16,954 nucleotides of DNA, from the NCBI GenBank assembly GCA_946479475.1, contig CAMLGG010000100.1:1-16954 (forward strand). The letters are read 5' to 3'. The position numbers and the translations under genes are program-made. Under the pieces are notes generated by a model. That model searched no databases. It saw only the letters and a list, made by a program, of their open reading frames with translations, and was not told the DNA's origin. The stretch comes from an uncultured Ideonella sp. (GTDB lineage Bacteria; Pseudomonadota; Gammaproteobacteria; Burkholderiales; Burkholderiaceae). Below, piece by piece: positions 1 through 7,784 of this stretch (the stretch's first letter is position 1; the number at the start of each line of letters is the position of its first letter).

Positions 1-562
1 CACCCCACAGGCGCTCGAGCGCCTGCGCGACCTCCTCCGGCCGGGCATCGCCGACGACCAGGGGCACGAGCGTGAAGTCGCTGCCCAGGACCTGCTGCAG
101 GAAGGGCAGCTGCAGTTCGAGCGAATGCTCCCACTCGTGGGCGCGGTCGCTGCGTTCGACGAAGGGCAGCTCGGCCAGCGCGCGCAGGGAGTCCTGGTCG
201 ACGGGGATGGCGCCCAGCGGCGTCGCGAAGGCGGCCACCGTCGGCGCGGCCAGGCCGCGGACGGGCACGCGGTGTGCCGGGCCCAGCAGGACGACACGGC
301 GGATGCGCTCGCGTGCCGAGCCGGCGAGCATCGCGTAGGCACTGGCCGCGACCGGGCCGGAGTAGGCCGTGCCGGCGTGCGGAACGACGAGCATCTTGGG
401 TGGGCCGGAACGGGCCGGCCCGGCCGGACGGGCCTCGCGCAGGCAGCGCGAGATCTCGCCTCGCAGGGCGGCGGGCTCGGCGGGATAGAAGGAACCGGCG
501 ACGGCCGGATGCCGGGTGGACCCGGTGGACCGGTCCCAGCTGCTGGACCATTTGGAAGGCAT
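1..562 (-). CDS. Memo-family protein (AmmeMemoRadiSam system protein B), C-terminus beyond window
   Basis: The first 187 codons of a Memo/MEMO1-family protein are visible; the rest lies beyond base 1. Family landmarks appear in order: HPAVAGSFYPAEP (residues 18-30), VVPHAG with H62 followed by YSGPVAASAYA, LLGPAHR with H97, HEWEHSLELQLPFLQ, and LVPLVVGDA near the break. H62 and H97 correspond to conserved histidines of the dioxygenase-like Memo fold; the conserved C-terminal cysteine cannot be checked. The start at 562 is set by a near-perfect Shine-Dalgarno, GGAGGTGA (complement of 571-578), 8 bases upstream. Bacterial members are often encoded with an AMMECR1-domain protein and a radical SAM protein; those partners, if present, would lie outside the window. 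The biochemical role of the family in bacteria is not settled. It is divergent to the small exported protein at 675. Confidence 0.9.
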   Translation of the reverse strand, partial: MPSKWSSSWDRSTGSTRHPAVAGSFYPAEPAALRGEISRCLREARPAGPARSGPPKMLVVPHAGTAYSGPVAASAYAMLAGSARERIRRVVLLGPAHRVPVRGLAAPTVAAFATPLGAIPVDQDSLRALAELPFVERSDRAHEWEHSLELQLPFLQQVLGSDFTLVPLVVGDARPEEVAQALERLWG

Positions 563-674
563 GTACTGCTTCACCTCCAGTCACTCAGTGTGGCGCCGGC
601 GGCCGGAAGTTCAATACCCTCCGGACGACCTTGTCGGCGCCAACCGGCTGGCCGGCGTTAGGCTCGGCGTGGTG

Positions 675-1136
675 ATGAAGAATTTCCGACCGAACCGATC
701 GACCCTGCTCCTGGTGCTGGCTTTGGCGGCCCTGCCCGCCGGCGCGGCCGATCCGAGCGACGCCGACGAGGTCTTCTTCAAGCGCGCCGCCGTCTGCGTC
801 GCTGCACTCGAGCGCGACGCCAAGGCGATGGCCGCGCGCTACCAGGCCGGCGACCGCGGGGTGAAGCCGGGCCTGGTCAGGCTCACCGAGCAGGGCTTCA
901 GCTTCATCGGCCGGGCCTACCTGCGCGGCCTGCGCAAGGAGCAGGCCGACCAGCTCGCCGCCGAGGCGCGCGAGAGCCAGAAGGCCATGCCGGCCGCGGC
1001 CCTGCAGAAGCTGTCCAGCGATTGCCAGGCCGAAGGCAGCAAGCTCTACGGCCAGGCCGGTGCGCTGGAGCAGGCGGTGGTCTCGAACCGGGCGAAGGCC
1101 CGGGTCGAGAAGCTGCTGGCGAAGAAATCTTCCTAA
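675..1136 (+). CDS. Small exported protein of unknown function
   Basis: A 153-residue protein with a clear Sec signal peptide: MKNFRPNR, then a hydrophobic core (STLLLVLALAALPAG), then a likely cleavage after AGAA near residue 24. The mature part is helical, charged and alanine-rich and contains two cysteines (in AAVCVAAL and SSDCQAEG) that could form a disulfide in the periplasm. I do not recognise the family. ATG 675 is chosen because the signal peptide begins there; two in-frame GTG codons directly upstream (669, 672) are alternatives, and no strong ribosome site is visible. The stop TAA overlaps the stop of the convergent pullulanase gene (4-base overlap at 1133-1136), so no intrinsic terminator can lie between them. 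The gene itself is probable from its reading frame and signal peptide; its function is unknown. Confidence 0.75.
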   Translation: MKNFRPNRSTLLLVLALAALPAGAADPSDADEVFFKRAAVCVAALERDAKAMAARYQAGDRGVKPGLVRLTEQGFSFIGRAYLRGLRKEQADQLAAEARESQKAMPAAALQKLSSDCQAEGSKLYGQAGALEQAVVSNRAKARVEKLLAKKSS

Positions 1137-4100
1137 TTCACGACGAAGGCGACGGCGGTGCGGGCCGGGAGGGTCACCGTGCCGCTCGCAGCGTCGAACT
1201 GCGCCTGCGCCGCGCGCTTGTCGCCGGCGTTCGCCGCCAGGTGCACCGGGTGCAGCTGGTACGGCTGGCCCTTGAGCGCGTCGGCACTGATCGTGTGCGG
1301 CTGCTTGTCGACATTGACGAAGTAGGCGAGCTTCGCGAAGTTCGCGCCCGAATAGCCGGCGCCGTCGAGCACCGCGGCGACAACGGTGGCTTCCTGGCCC
1401 GAGCCGGTGTTGAGAAAGTGCAGGCGGGCCTTGATGTCGTCGGCGGTGCGCAGGCGCAGCAGCGTGGTGCTGCGCCGGATCTTCAGCAGGTCGCGGAAGG
1501 CGTCGCGGGTGAAGGCGATCTCCGCCGGCGTGGGCTTGAGCAGCGGGTCGGCCAGGCGCGGCTGGATCATCCCCCACTCGTTGCCGTTGTCGCGCTGCAT
1601 GGGCAGGCCGACGGCGAAGTTGTTGTCGGCGTAGCTCCAGTCGAGCCGGTTGAACCAGTCGCCGGAGTCGTAGCTGTTGCGGTCCATCGACTTGCTGCGC
1701 TCGGTGTCCACGCCGGCGTGGAAATAGGCCACGCCCTGCGAGAAGGCGTTGATCGCCGCGCCCAGCATCTGCACGCGCGCCCGGTCCTCCCTGCTCGTGG
1801 CCAGCGGCAGGCGGTAGGCGTTGATGTCGAAGAAGGTCTGGTTGTCGTGGTTCTCGAAGTAGTTCACCACCTCGGCCGGGTCGATCACCCAGCCGGCCGG
1901 GATGCCGCCCGCGTCGATCTGCTCCAGCGGCAGGGTCGCATCCCAGTGCGTCGTCATCGTGTAGCTGCGGATCGAGCCCGCGAGGCCGGCCTTGATGAGG
2001 TCGCCTAGCCACATCAGGTCGTTGCGCGAGCGGCCCTGGCCGAGGTCGTTCGGGTCGTACCAGAGGCCGTTGACGTAGCCCTGGTTGGCGACGAGGCCGG
2101 CGCCCGAGTCGCAGCATCCGCCGCCGCGCACCGCATCGCGGATCAGCGGGTTGAAGCTGCCGATGCCGCTGCCGTTGAGCGAGAGCATCTCGGCCTGCAC
2201 GAAGCGCGCGCCGTTGGCCACCTCGCCGAAGTTCCAGCCTTCGCCGATGAGCTGCACGTCGCGCCCGGTCGCGGCCTTGACCTTGGCCTTGAGCTCCTCC
2301 ATCACCGGGCGCGGCTGGTGGCCCATGATGTCGAAGCGGAAGGAGCTGACGTGGTAGTCGCGGGCCCAGGTGATGACCGAGTCGATCATCAGCTTGCCCA
2401 TCATGTGGTTCTCGGTGGCGGTGTTCTCGCAGCAGGTCGAGTGCTCGACGTTGCCGGCGGCATCGAGCCGGTGGTAGTAGCCGGGCACGACCTTGTCGAG
2501 CACCGAGTGGTCGTTCTGCCCCGAGGCGGTGGTGTGGTTGTAGACCACGTCCATGCCCACGCGCAGGCCGGCGGCGTTGAGGGCCTTGACCATGCGGCGG
2601 AACTCGACGATGCGCGTGGCGCCGTTGGCCACCGAGCTCGCGTAGGAGCCCTCGGGTGCGGTGAAGTGCCAGGGGTCGTAGCCCCAGTTGAAGCAGTCGC
2701 TGCCCGCGGTGGCGGCCACGGTGGCCTGCTGGTCGGGCGAGTCCGGGCCTCCGGTGGGGCTGGGCGTGACGCAGCCCTTCTCGGGCACGCTGGCGATGTC
2801 GAAGGCGGGCAGCAGGTGCACGTCGGTCAGGCCGGCCTCGGCGAGCGCCTGGAGGTGCTTCATGCCGTTGGACTGGCTGTCGGTGAAGGCGAGGTACTTG
2901 CCGCGGTGGGCTTCCGGCACGGTCGGGTCGTTGGCCGAGAAGTCGCGCACGTGCAGCTCGTAGATGGCCATGTCGGGTGACACGGCGACGGTGGCCGGCG
3001 GCTGGCTCTGGTCCCAGCCGGCAGGCTTGAAGCGATCGCTGGCCAGGTCGGCGACGTAGCTGCGCCGGCTGTCGCTGGAAAGGCTCAGCGAGTACGGGTC
3101 GGTGACGAGGTTGCGCACGACGCCGACCCCACGCGCGAAGACGCGCAGGCCGAAGCGGTAGTAGGCGCCGCTGAGGTTGCCGGCGTGGGTGAAGCTCCAC
3201 ACGCCGGTGAGCGGGTCGAAGGCCATCGCATCGGCCCGCACGGCGCGGTCCTTGCCGTTCGGGTAGATGTAGAGCGCGGCCGCCTGGGCGGTCGGCGCCC
3301 AGAGCTTGAAGCTCGTCTTGCCGTCGGCGACGGTGGCGCCGAGGTCGTTCACCGCGTAGGCGGCGGCGTAGAGGTCGTCGAGTGCACCGGCGACCTGGCC
3401 GGTGGTGGCGTTCTGCACCCGGCCGTTCGCGTCCTCCTGCACGATGACGAGCTGCTTCGTGTGCAGAAAGGGCAGCAACGCCAGGTCTTCATCTCGCACG
3501 CTGAAGACGGTGCCGCGGCCCACGTACTTGAAGCGCAGCGCGGCATCCGGCGGCACCTGGCCGGTGAAGACCTCGAGGGGGACGAAGCCGTCGGCACCGG
3601 TCACCGGCTGGTCCTTCGCGACGACGATCTGGCCGGTCGCGGAGTGGTAGAGCCTGACGGTGCCGGTGGCCGGGACGCGCGGCCACTGGATGAGCTGCTT
3701 CGTCAGCCACACCGCGCGGGCGTCGGTCGAGGAGACCGAGCGTAGGTCCGGCGCGTTGGTGTAGACGGTGGCATCCTGCTCGACCAGCCAGACCTGGCCG
3801 ACCTGGTTGGCGATCGTCAGCGAAGCGAAGTCGACGTGGATGTTGTCGGGCCGCCCGTCCTTGTCGTTCTGGTTGGGCGGCATGCCGTGGATGATGAACT
3901 CGACGGCGCGGCGGTTGGCGTCGTCCTTGGGGTTGAGCACCGGGATGTCGAACACGACCTCGCCTGCGCCCGGCGCGTAGCCGGGCATCCGGTCGAAGGC
4001 GACCGGCGCGTTCCAGTCGCCGATCGGCAGGCCCGGCAGGCGCGAGGGGTCGATGCCGCTGCCGTCCCACAGGTGCAGGCCCCACGCGGCGTAGTCGCCG

Positions 4101-4666
4101 GCAAAGCGCAGGTAGTGGACGCGCAGGGTCGTGATGTCTGGCGGGCCGCTGTCGAAGGGGTTCTTCAGGTAGGTGGTCGAGTCGCCTTCGATGCGCCAGA
4201 TCTCGTTGGCCTGCCCTTCGACCAGGGTGTAGTTCTGGTCCGCGCCGCCGTGATCCTTCCAGTCGCCCTTGTGGAAGAGGTAGCCGACGTTGCCGGAAGG
4301 CGCGGCCAGCGGCACGTCGTAGACCACGCCGAAGCTGTCGGTGGCGGTCGCGTTCCAGCCGTTGTTCCAGCCCGGGTCCTGCGCGGCGCCCCAGGTATGG
4401 ACCTGCCAGCCGTCGTAATCGGCGTTCAGCCGGTGGTAGTGGACGCGGAAGGTCGTCTCTTGCGGGGCCGATGGGGCCCGCCGCCGTGTGCCATCCGGCA
4501 CCGCAACCAGGACGGCCTGTGTTTCGGCGCTGTCGGCGGCGGCCAGGCTCGCGTCGTCAGCCGCCTGATCACCCGAGCCGCCGCACGAGGCGACCAGCGC
4601 CGCCGTGAACCCCCACGCCGCAAGCTGCCGCACCTTGCGCAGCAGCCCTTCCCAGAACGCACCCAT
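1133..4666 (-). CDS. pulA: Type I pullulanase, secreted lipoprotein (GH13)
   Basis: 1177 residues; the family hydrolyses alpha-1,6 branches of pullulan and starch dextrins. Residues 1-28 form a lipoprotein signal (lipobox VASC, C28, followed by Gly-Gly, which suggests outer-membrane sorting). Two CBM41/PUD-like starch-binding modules follow (about 72-168 and 179-295; parallel openings [15 protein letters not shown] and [15 protein letters not shown]). After them come a linker domain, a CBM48-like module (about 437-530), the GH13 barrel (about 570-1000) and a pullulanase C-terminal domain. The barrel carries FNWGYDP (659-665, type I hallmark YNWGYDP), DVVYNH (from D706), nucleophile D779 in FRFDIMG, acid/base E809 in IGEGWNF and D941 in FENHDNQ. 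The start has a GAGGAG ribosome site 5 bases upstream. In Klebsiella the homologue reaches the cell surface through type II secretion; no secretion genes are seen here. All catalytic residues are present. Confidence 0.96.
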   Translation of the reverse strand: MGAFWEGLLRKVRQLAAWGFTAALVASCGGSGDQAADDASLAAADSAETQAVLVAVPDGTRRRAPSAPQETTFRVHYHRLNADYDGWQVHTWGAAQDPGWNNGWNATATDSFGVVYDVPLAAPSGNVGYLFHKGDWKDHGGADQNYTLVEGQANEIWRIEGDSTTYLKNPFDSGPPDITTLRVHYLRFAGDYAAWGLHLWDGSGIDPSRLPGLPIGDWNAPVAFDRMPGYAPGAGEVVFDIPVLNPKDDANRRAVEFIIHGMPPNQNDKDGRPDNIHVDFASLTIANQVGQVWLVEQDATVYTNAPDLRSVSSTDARAVWLTKQLIQWPRVPATGTVRLYHSATGQIVVAKDQPVTGADGFVPLEVFTGQVPPDAALRFKYVGRGTVFSVRDEDLALLPFLHTKQLVIVQEDANGRVQNATTGQVAGALDDLYAAAYAVNDLGATVADGKTSFKLWAPTAQAAALYIYPNGKDRAVRADAMAFDPLTGVWSFTHAGNLSGAYYRFGLRVFARGVGVVRNLVTDPYSLSLSSDSRRSYVADLASDRFKPAGWDQSQPPATVAVSPDMAIYELHVRDFSANDPTVPEAHRGKYLAFTDSQSNGMKHLQALAEAGLTDVHLLPAFDIASVPEKGCVTPSPTGGPDSPDQQATVAATAGSDCFNWGYDPWHFTAPEGSYASSVANGATRIVEFRRMVKALNAAGLRVGMDVVYNHTTASGQNDHSVLDKVVPGYYHRLDAAGNVEHSTCCENTATENHMMGKLMIDSVITWARDYHVSSFRFDIMGHQPRPVMEELKAKVKAATGRDVQLIGEGWNFGEVANGARFVQAEMLSLNGSGIGSFNPLIRDAVRGGGCCDSGAGLVANQGYVNGLWYDPNDLGQGRSRNDLMWLGDLIKAGLAGSIRSYTMTTHWDATLPLEQIDAGGIPAGWVIDPAEVVNYFENHDNQTFFDINAYRLPLATSREDRARVQMLGAAINAFSQGVAYFHAGVDTERSKSMDRNSYDSGDWFNRLDWSYADNNFAVGLPMQRDNGNEWGMIQPRLADPLLKPTPAEIAFTRDAFRDLLKIRRSTTLLRLRTADDIKARLHFLNTGSGQEATVVAAVLDGAGYSGANFAKLAYFVNVDKQPHTISADALKGQPYQLHPVHLAANAGDKRAAQAQFDAASGTVTLPARTAVAFVVN

Positions 4667-4712
4667 GCCGACTCCTCGCCGCCCCTTCCTGGAGCGTCGG
4701 CGCGGATGCTAG

Positions 4713-4727
4713 TGAAGTAAAACTACA
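4713..4727. promoter_or_regulatory. Operator-like palindrome upstream of pulA
   Basis: TGAAGTAAAACTACA is a 15-bp inverted repeat (half-sites TGAAGT and ACTACA, spacer AAA) with one mismatch. It is the most AT-rich stretch of the 149-base gap upstream of pulA and lies 46 bases before its start codon. Size, symmetry and position fit a transcription-factor operator overlapping the pulA promoter, for example a maltodextrin-responsive LacI-type repressor; the regulator's identity is inferred, not shown. A TAGCAT hexamer next to it on the minus strand could be a weak -10. Confidence 0.45.
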
Positions 4728-4815
4728 TTGGCGACTCCGGACTTTCCCGGTCACTTGGCCGAACGTACCCTATGGGCGTAGTGAGAGTCTTGTAGCTGGA
4801 GTACATCCAAGGGGC

Positions 4816-5253
4816 TCAATTCCCGATGATGCCGCGGTCGCCCGTCCGCCGGGCCCGGGCGTCGGTGCCGTAGAAGATCAGGTTGGCCAGGCCCACCGCG
4901 ATCGGGATCAGGCCCCAGGCCGCACTTTCGATGTCGCGGTTGATGGCCAGCGCGAGCGAGACCGCGCAACCCACCAGCAGCCACATCAGGCCGCGGCGCA
5001 GGTGGTCGGCCGGGCTGGCCGCGCAGCGACCCTCGCGAGTGTTGGCGCCGGCCAGCAGTTGCGGGGGCAGCGGCGGCACTTCCATGCCTCGCTCGATGGC
5101 GTACATGCGCTCCTTGTGGTGCAGCTCGAAGATCTCGCGCTTCTTGCGGTAGTCGATGTAGACCGCGAGCATCGCGATGCCGATGCCCATCACAATCGCG
5201 ACGATCGGGATCAGCAGGGGCAGGATGTGGCGCAGTTCGGCGATGTCACGCAT
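4816..5253 (-). CDS. Three-helix inner-membrane protein (DUF6249-like), divergent to ECF sigma
   Basis: 145 residues with a membrane helix at 10-33, a cytoplasmic basic segment (DYRKKREIFELHHKERMYAIERGMEVPPLPP, residues 34-64, broken here only by its own length) and two more helices at about 88-104 and 111-128. The HKERM-AIERG-PPLPP pattern is typical of small membrane proteins annotated as DUF6249, which I recall being found beside ECF sigma genes. It is divergent to the sigma gene at 5383 and has its own copy of the ECF-type promoter (5283-5316), which predicts a leader of about 25 bases. The start ATG 5253 is preceded by GGAGAA 6-8 bases upstream. It probably senses or responds to envelope conditions under control of the neighbouring sigma factor; the molecular function is unknown. 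Confidence 0.82.
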   Translation of the reverse strand: MRDIAELRHILPLLIPIVAIVMGIGIAMLAVYIDYRKKREIFELHHKERMYAIERGMEVPPLPPQLLAGANTREGRCAASPADHLRRGLMWLLVGCAVSLALAINRDIESAAWGLIPIAVGLANLIFYGTDARARRTGDRGIIGN

Positions 5254-5282
5254 CTCGGTTCTCCAGGTGGGGTTCGATGCCG

Positions 5283-5316
5283 CTTGATACCTCCGGCCCT
5301 CGCGGGCGGTTTCAGC
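5283..5316 (-). promoter_or_regulatory. ECF-type promoter for the membrane protein gene at 5253
   Basis: On the minus strand the sequence reads GCTGAAACC (5316-5308), 16 bases, then GGTATCAAG (5291-5283). TGAAAC is a classic ECF -35 element and GTATC fits ECF -10 elements. The same two 9-base blocks with the same 16-base spacer occur in mirror orientation at 5345-5378, while the two spacers themselves differ. That is the pattern expected of two promoters read by one sigma factor. Confidence 0.75.
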
Positions 5317-5344
5317 CGCCGGCGCGAAATTTCTTTCGGCGCAT

Positions 5345-5378
5345 GCTGAAACCTTGCCTCCGCCCGGCGGGTATCAAG
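5345..5378 (+). promoter_or_regulatory. ECF-type autoregulatory promoter for the sigma gene at 5383
   Basis: GCTGAAACC (5345-5353), a 16-base spacer, and GGTATCAAG (5370-5378) form a copy of the divergent promoter at 5283-5316. The predicted transcription start, 6-8 bases after the -10, falls at or next to the ATG at 5383, so the sigma mRNA would be leaderless or nearly so. An 8-bp palindrome, GAAATTTC (5326-5333), lies almost exactly midway between the two promoters and could bind an additional factor. Confidence 0.75.
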
Positions 5379-5382
5379 GCCC

Positions 5383-5991
5383 ATGCCCTTGGACGCCCCG
5401 CCTGAACTCGCGAGCGAAGCCGCCCGGCGCGACGAGGACATCGTCGAGCTGCTGGCCGCCGGCGCCGCCGAGGCTGCGTTCGAGCGGCTCGCAACGCGCT
5501 ACGCAGCGAAGGTCCATCGCTTGTGCATGGCGATGCTGCGCGAGCCGGCGAAGGCGGAGGAGGCCGCGCAGGACAGCCTGCTGCGCGCCTGGCGGGCCCT
5601 GTCGGCCTACCGGCCGCAGGCCGGCGCCCCGTCGACCTGGCTGTACGCCATCACGCGCAACCGGTGCCTGACGCTGCTCGAGCGCAGCGGCCCGCCGGCC
5701 GTCGCGCTCGATGACGAGGCGGTGCAGGCGGACGTGGCTGCACTGGCCGCGCCCTCCTGCCCGGACACCGATGGCCATGCCCTGCTGCGCCGGCTGGTGC
5801 AGGCCCTGCCCGAGCCGCAGCGCGTGGCCGTGACCCTGTACTACTACGAAGATCGCGCGGTGGCCGAGGTGGCCGCCATGCTCGGCTTGCCCGAGGCGAC
5901 GGTGAAGACCCACCTGCATCGCGGGCGCGCCCGGCTGCGGGCGCTGCTGGCCGAACTGGGCCTGGCGGACCCGGCGCTGTGGCTGGCTTGA
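5383..5991 (+). CDS. ECF-family RNA polymerase sigma factor (system 1)
   Basis: 202 residues. Region 2 (about 30-100) shows AAFERLATRYAAKVHRLC, EEAAQDSLLRAWRAL and the promoter-melting segment APSTWLYAITRNRCL. Region 4 (about 130-190) shows LPEPQRVAVTLYYYED and the helix-turn-helix VAEVAAMLGLPEATVKTHL. Length and the lack of regions 1 and 3 fit group IV (ECF) sigma factors. Only a weak AAGG lies before the ATG, three bases away, and the ECF promoter puts the mRNA start at about the same place. The gene is followed after 13 bases by a small membrane protein gene, a likely anti-sigma partner, and is divergent to the membrane protein gene at 5253. Autoregulation is inferred from the mirrored promoters; the inducing signal is unknown. 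Confidence 0.94.
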   Translation: MPLDAPPELASEAARRDEDIVELLAAGAAEAAFERLATRYAAKVHRLCMAMLREPAKAEEAAQDSLLRAWRALSAYRPQAGAPSTWLYAITRNRCLTLLERSGPPAVALDDEAVQADVAALAAPSCPDTDGHALLRRLVQALPEPQRVAVTLYYYEDRAVAEVAAMLGLPEATVKTHLHRGRARLRALLAELGLADPALWLA

Positions 5992-6004
5992 AGGAGTGAC
6001 CGCA

Positions 6005-6418
6005 ATGACGAAGCCCGAAGACCTCGACGATGAGCTGTTCCGCGGTCTCGATGCGGCGTTGGGCCGCGCGCTCCCGGCGCCGCCGTTGCCCCAAGGCTTC
6101 CAGGACCGCCTGCATGCCGCCTGGCGCGCCCTGGCCGCCGAGGATCTCGCCCGCCAGCGCCGCGCGCTCGAAGCCGAGCACGAACGCCAGCTGCAGGCGC
6201 TGCAGCAAGGCTACGTACGGCTCAAGCGTGACACGTTGGCACTCGTGCTGGCCGTGGCCTTCACGGCCGGTGCGGTGGTCGCCTGGGCGCTGCCGTGGCT
6301 GCGCGAGACGCACGGCATCGACCTGTCCTCGCTGGCGCCCCTGCTCGCCGTCGGCATTGGCATGGTGGCGGGCGCGGTCGCCTGGATGGATCGTTTCGGC
6401 GTGCCCTGGAGGCGTTAG
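6005..6418 (+). CDS. Two-helix membrane protein, putative anti-sigma factor (system 1)
   Basis: 137 residues: an acidic N-terminal cytoplasmic part (PEDLDDELFRGLDAALG), then LPQGFQDRLHAAW, which resembles the LP..F..RL motif of sigma-binding N-terminal regions, and a charged helix rich in R, E and Q (46-76). Membrane helices follow at about 78-99 and 107-127, joined by a short loop. Start ATG 6005 has AAGGAG (5991-5996) 8 bases upstream, overlapping the sigma stop; a GTG at 5996 would be too close to that site. Cotranscription with the sigma gene is almost certain from the 13-base gap. No zinc-binding HxxxCxxC motif is present, so it is not a ZAS-type anti-sigma factor. Anti-sigma function is inferred from position and topology only. 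It ends 6 bases from the convergent hydrolase gene. Confidence 0.8.
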   Translation: MTKPEDLDDELFRGLDAALGRALPAPPLPQGFQDRLHAAWRALAAEDLARQRRALEAEHERQLQALQQGYVRLKRDTLALVLAVAFTAGAVVAWALPWLRETHGIDLSSLAPLLAVGIGMVAGAVAWMDRFGVPWRR

Positions 6419-6424
6419 TCGCGT

Positions 6425-7570
6425 TCAGTCCAGCGGCCAGGGCATCTCGCGCGGAAGGCGCAGGTCGGGCAGCCTCGACGCCGGCGCGGTGGTGCCGCCG
6501 GCATCGACGCTGCGCCACCAAGGCGTGACGCTCTCGACCAGCGAAGGCTCGACCGGCTCGCCCAGGCGCGGCATCACCAGGCGGGCGCCGAGCTCGGGCG
6601 CCCGCGCCAGCAGCACCTCGGCCGGCTCGTCCCAGGGGTGCAGGGCCAGGGCGAACGTGCCCCAGTGGATGGGCAGGAAAGGCGCGCTGCCGAGCAGCTG
6701 CCAGGCCTTCAGGGCGTTCTCCGGCCCCAGGTGGATGTCGCCCCAGCTGGCGTGGAAGGCACCGATCTCGAGCATCACCAGGTCGAAGGGGCCGAGCCGG
6801 TCGCGGATCAGCTCGTACTCGGTCGTGAGGCCGGTGTCGCCGCTGAAGAAGACGCGGTGGCGGTCGGTGCGCAGCACCATCGAGGACCACAGCGTCGCGT
6901 TGCGGTCCTTCAAGCCGCGGCCGGAGAAGTGCTGCGAGGGCGCTGCGGTGACCTGCAGCGTGCCGCCGCGCAGCGAGGCGCTTTCCCACCAGTCCAGCTC
7001 GGTGATGCGCGCGTGCGGCACGCCCCAGGCCTCCAGGTGCGCGCCGACGCCCAGCGAGGTGATGATCGGCACCTGGGTGTGGCGAGCGAGGGCCACGACG
7101 GTCGGGTAGTCGAGGTGGTCGTAGTGGTCGTGCGAGATGACCACCGCGTCCAGCGGCGGCAGGTCCTTGAGCTTGACCGGCACCGGCTGGAAGCGCTTGG
7201 GGCCCGCAAAGCGCAGCGGTGACGCGCGGGGGCCCCAGACTGGGTCGGTCAGCACGCGATGGCCGTCGATCTCGAGCAGCAAGGTGGAGTGGCCGAGCCA
7301 GGTGGCACGCAGGCCGCTGCTGCCCGGCTGTTGCCACTGCGATCGCGGGTCCAGCGCGGGCAGCGGATGGCTGGGCGTCCGGCGCTCGCCACCGCAGAGG
7401 AAATCGGAAATGCTGGGCCGCGCCGCGCTGCCGTCGCGCAGGCCGGGCAGCACCGGATGCTTGTTGCGAAAGGCGCCGCCACGCTCGTCGTCGTGCCACA
7501 GGGGCGATGCGCGCATGCGCTCGAGGCGCAGCCCGCCGGTGCGGTGCGCGCGTTGGCCGAAGGTCTTCAT
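6425..7570 (-). CDS. MBL-fold metal-dependent hydrolase (UlaG/NAPE-PLD-like)
   Basis: 381 residues from the chosen start. The metal-binding motif HDHYDH (H147-H152, the HxHxDH signature) is intact. Upstream is WLGHSTLLLEIDGHRVLTDPVWG, shown here as the conserved GHST...TDP opening strand pair. Downstream are HFSGRGLKDRN...LWSSMVL, FFSGDTGL, HASWGDIHLGPENAL and PIHWGTFALALHPWDEP, all typical of the UlaG-like/NAPE-PLD-like branch of the metallo-beta-lactamase fold. The substrate is unknown; relatives cleave lactones or phosphodiesters. There is no signal peptide, so it is probably cytosolic. ATG 7570 (MKTFGQRAH) is preferred because the open frame further upstream (to 7666) is low-complexity and unlike the family; no good ribosome site supports it, so an internal start is possible. 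It is transcribed divergently from ECF system 2 and convergently to system 1. Confidence 0.9.
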   Translation of the reverse strand: MKTFGQRAHRTGGLRLERMRASPLWHDDERGGAFRNKHPVLPGLRDGSAARPSISDFLCGGERRTPSHPLPALDPRSQWQQPGSSGLRATWLGHSTLLLEIDGHRVLTDPVWGPRASPLRFAGPKRFQPVPVKLKDLPPLDAVVISHDHYDHLDYPTVVALARHTQVPIITSLGVGAHLEAWGVPHARITELDWWESASLRGGTLQVTAAPSQHFSGRGLKDRNATLWSSMVLRTDRHRVFFSGDTGLTTEYELIRDRLGPFDLVMLEIGAFHASWGDIHLGPENALKAWQLLGSAPFLPIHWGTFALALHPWDEPAEVLLARAPELGARLVMPRLGEPVEPSLVESVTPWWRSVDAGGTTAPASRLPDLRLPREMPWPLD

Positions 7571-7732
7571 CAAGGGATTGTGCGCGAGCGCTGGAGCCGG
7601 GCGGGTGCCATCATCGGCCGCATGAATGGCCCCGAGGCGGGCACGGCCACCGCCGGCCGCCGGCACGGGGGCGCGACAGGCCCGGGCCGCAGGTGCAAGC
7701 GGTGTGCTTCACGAGGACGATCGATCCGGCAC

Positions 7733-7758
7733 GGGAACTTTCCCGCCCGCTCGTTCCC
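7733..7758. promoter_or_regulatory. Inverted repeat before the second ECF sigma gene
   Basis: GGGAAC (7733-7738) and GTTCCC (7753-7758) form a perfect 6-bp inverted repeat 14 bases apart, 27 bases upstream of the sigma start. The left arm continues as GGAACTT, the classic RpoE-type -35 element. A CGTT follows after only 13 bases, shorter than the usual ECF spacing of 16-17, so it could be an unusual ECF promoter or an operator/hairpin. It does not match the system 1 promoter. Confidence 0.35.
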
Positions 7759-7784
7759 ATGGGGAGGAACCGAAGCCTTCACCG

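Noticed and set aside
587..614. A possible sigma-70 promoter (TTGAAC, 16 bases, CACACT on the minus strand) for the Memo-family gene
   Set aside because: The -35 matches 4 of 6 positions and the -10 only 3 of 6, which is expected by chance; not listed as a feature.
585..3200. An 871-codon open frame on the minus strand in another phase from pulA
   Set aside because: Its product is arginine-, proline- and alanine-rich with no domain sense, and it lies over pulA, which has complete catalytic motifs. It is a GC-driven shadow.
4667..4815. A possible small gene or terminator between the membrane protein gene and pulA
   Set aside because: No reading frame with a ribosome site and no stable hairpin followed by a T-run was found; the only notable element is the palindrome at 4713-4727.
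5283..5378. The same mirrored repeats read as one long RNA hairpin or terminator
   Set aside because: Only the outer and inner 9-base blocks pair; the two 16-base spacers do not complement each other, and there is no U-run. Paired promoters explain the conserved blocks and equal spacing better.
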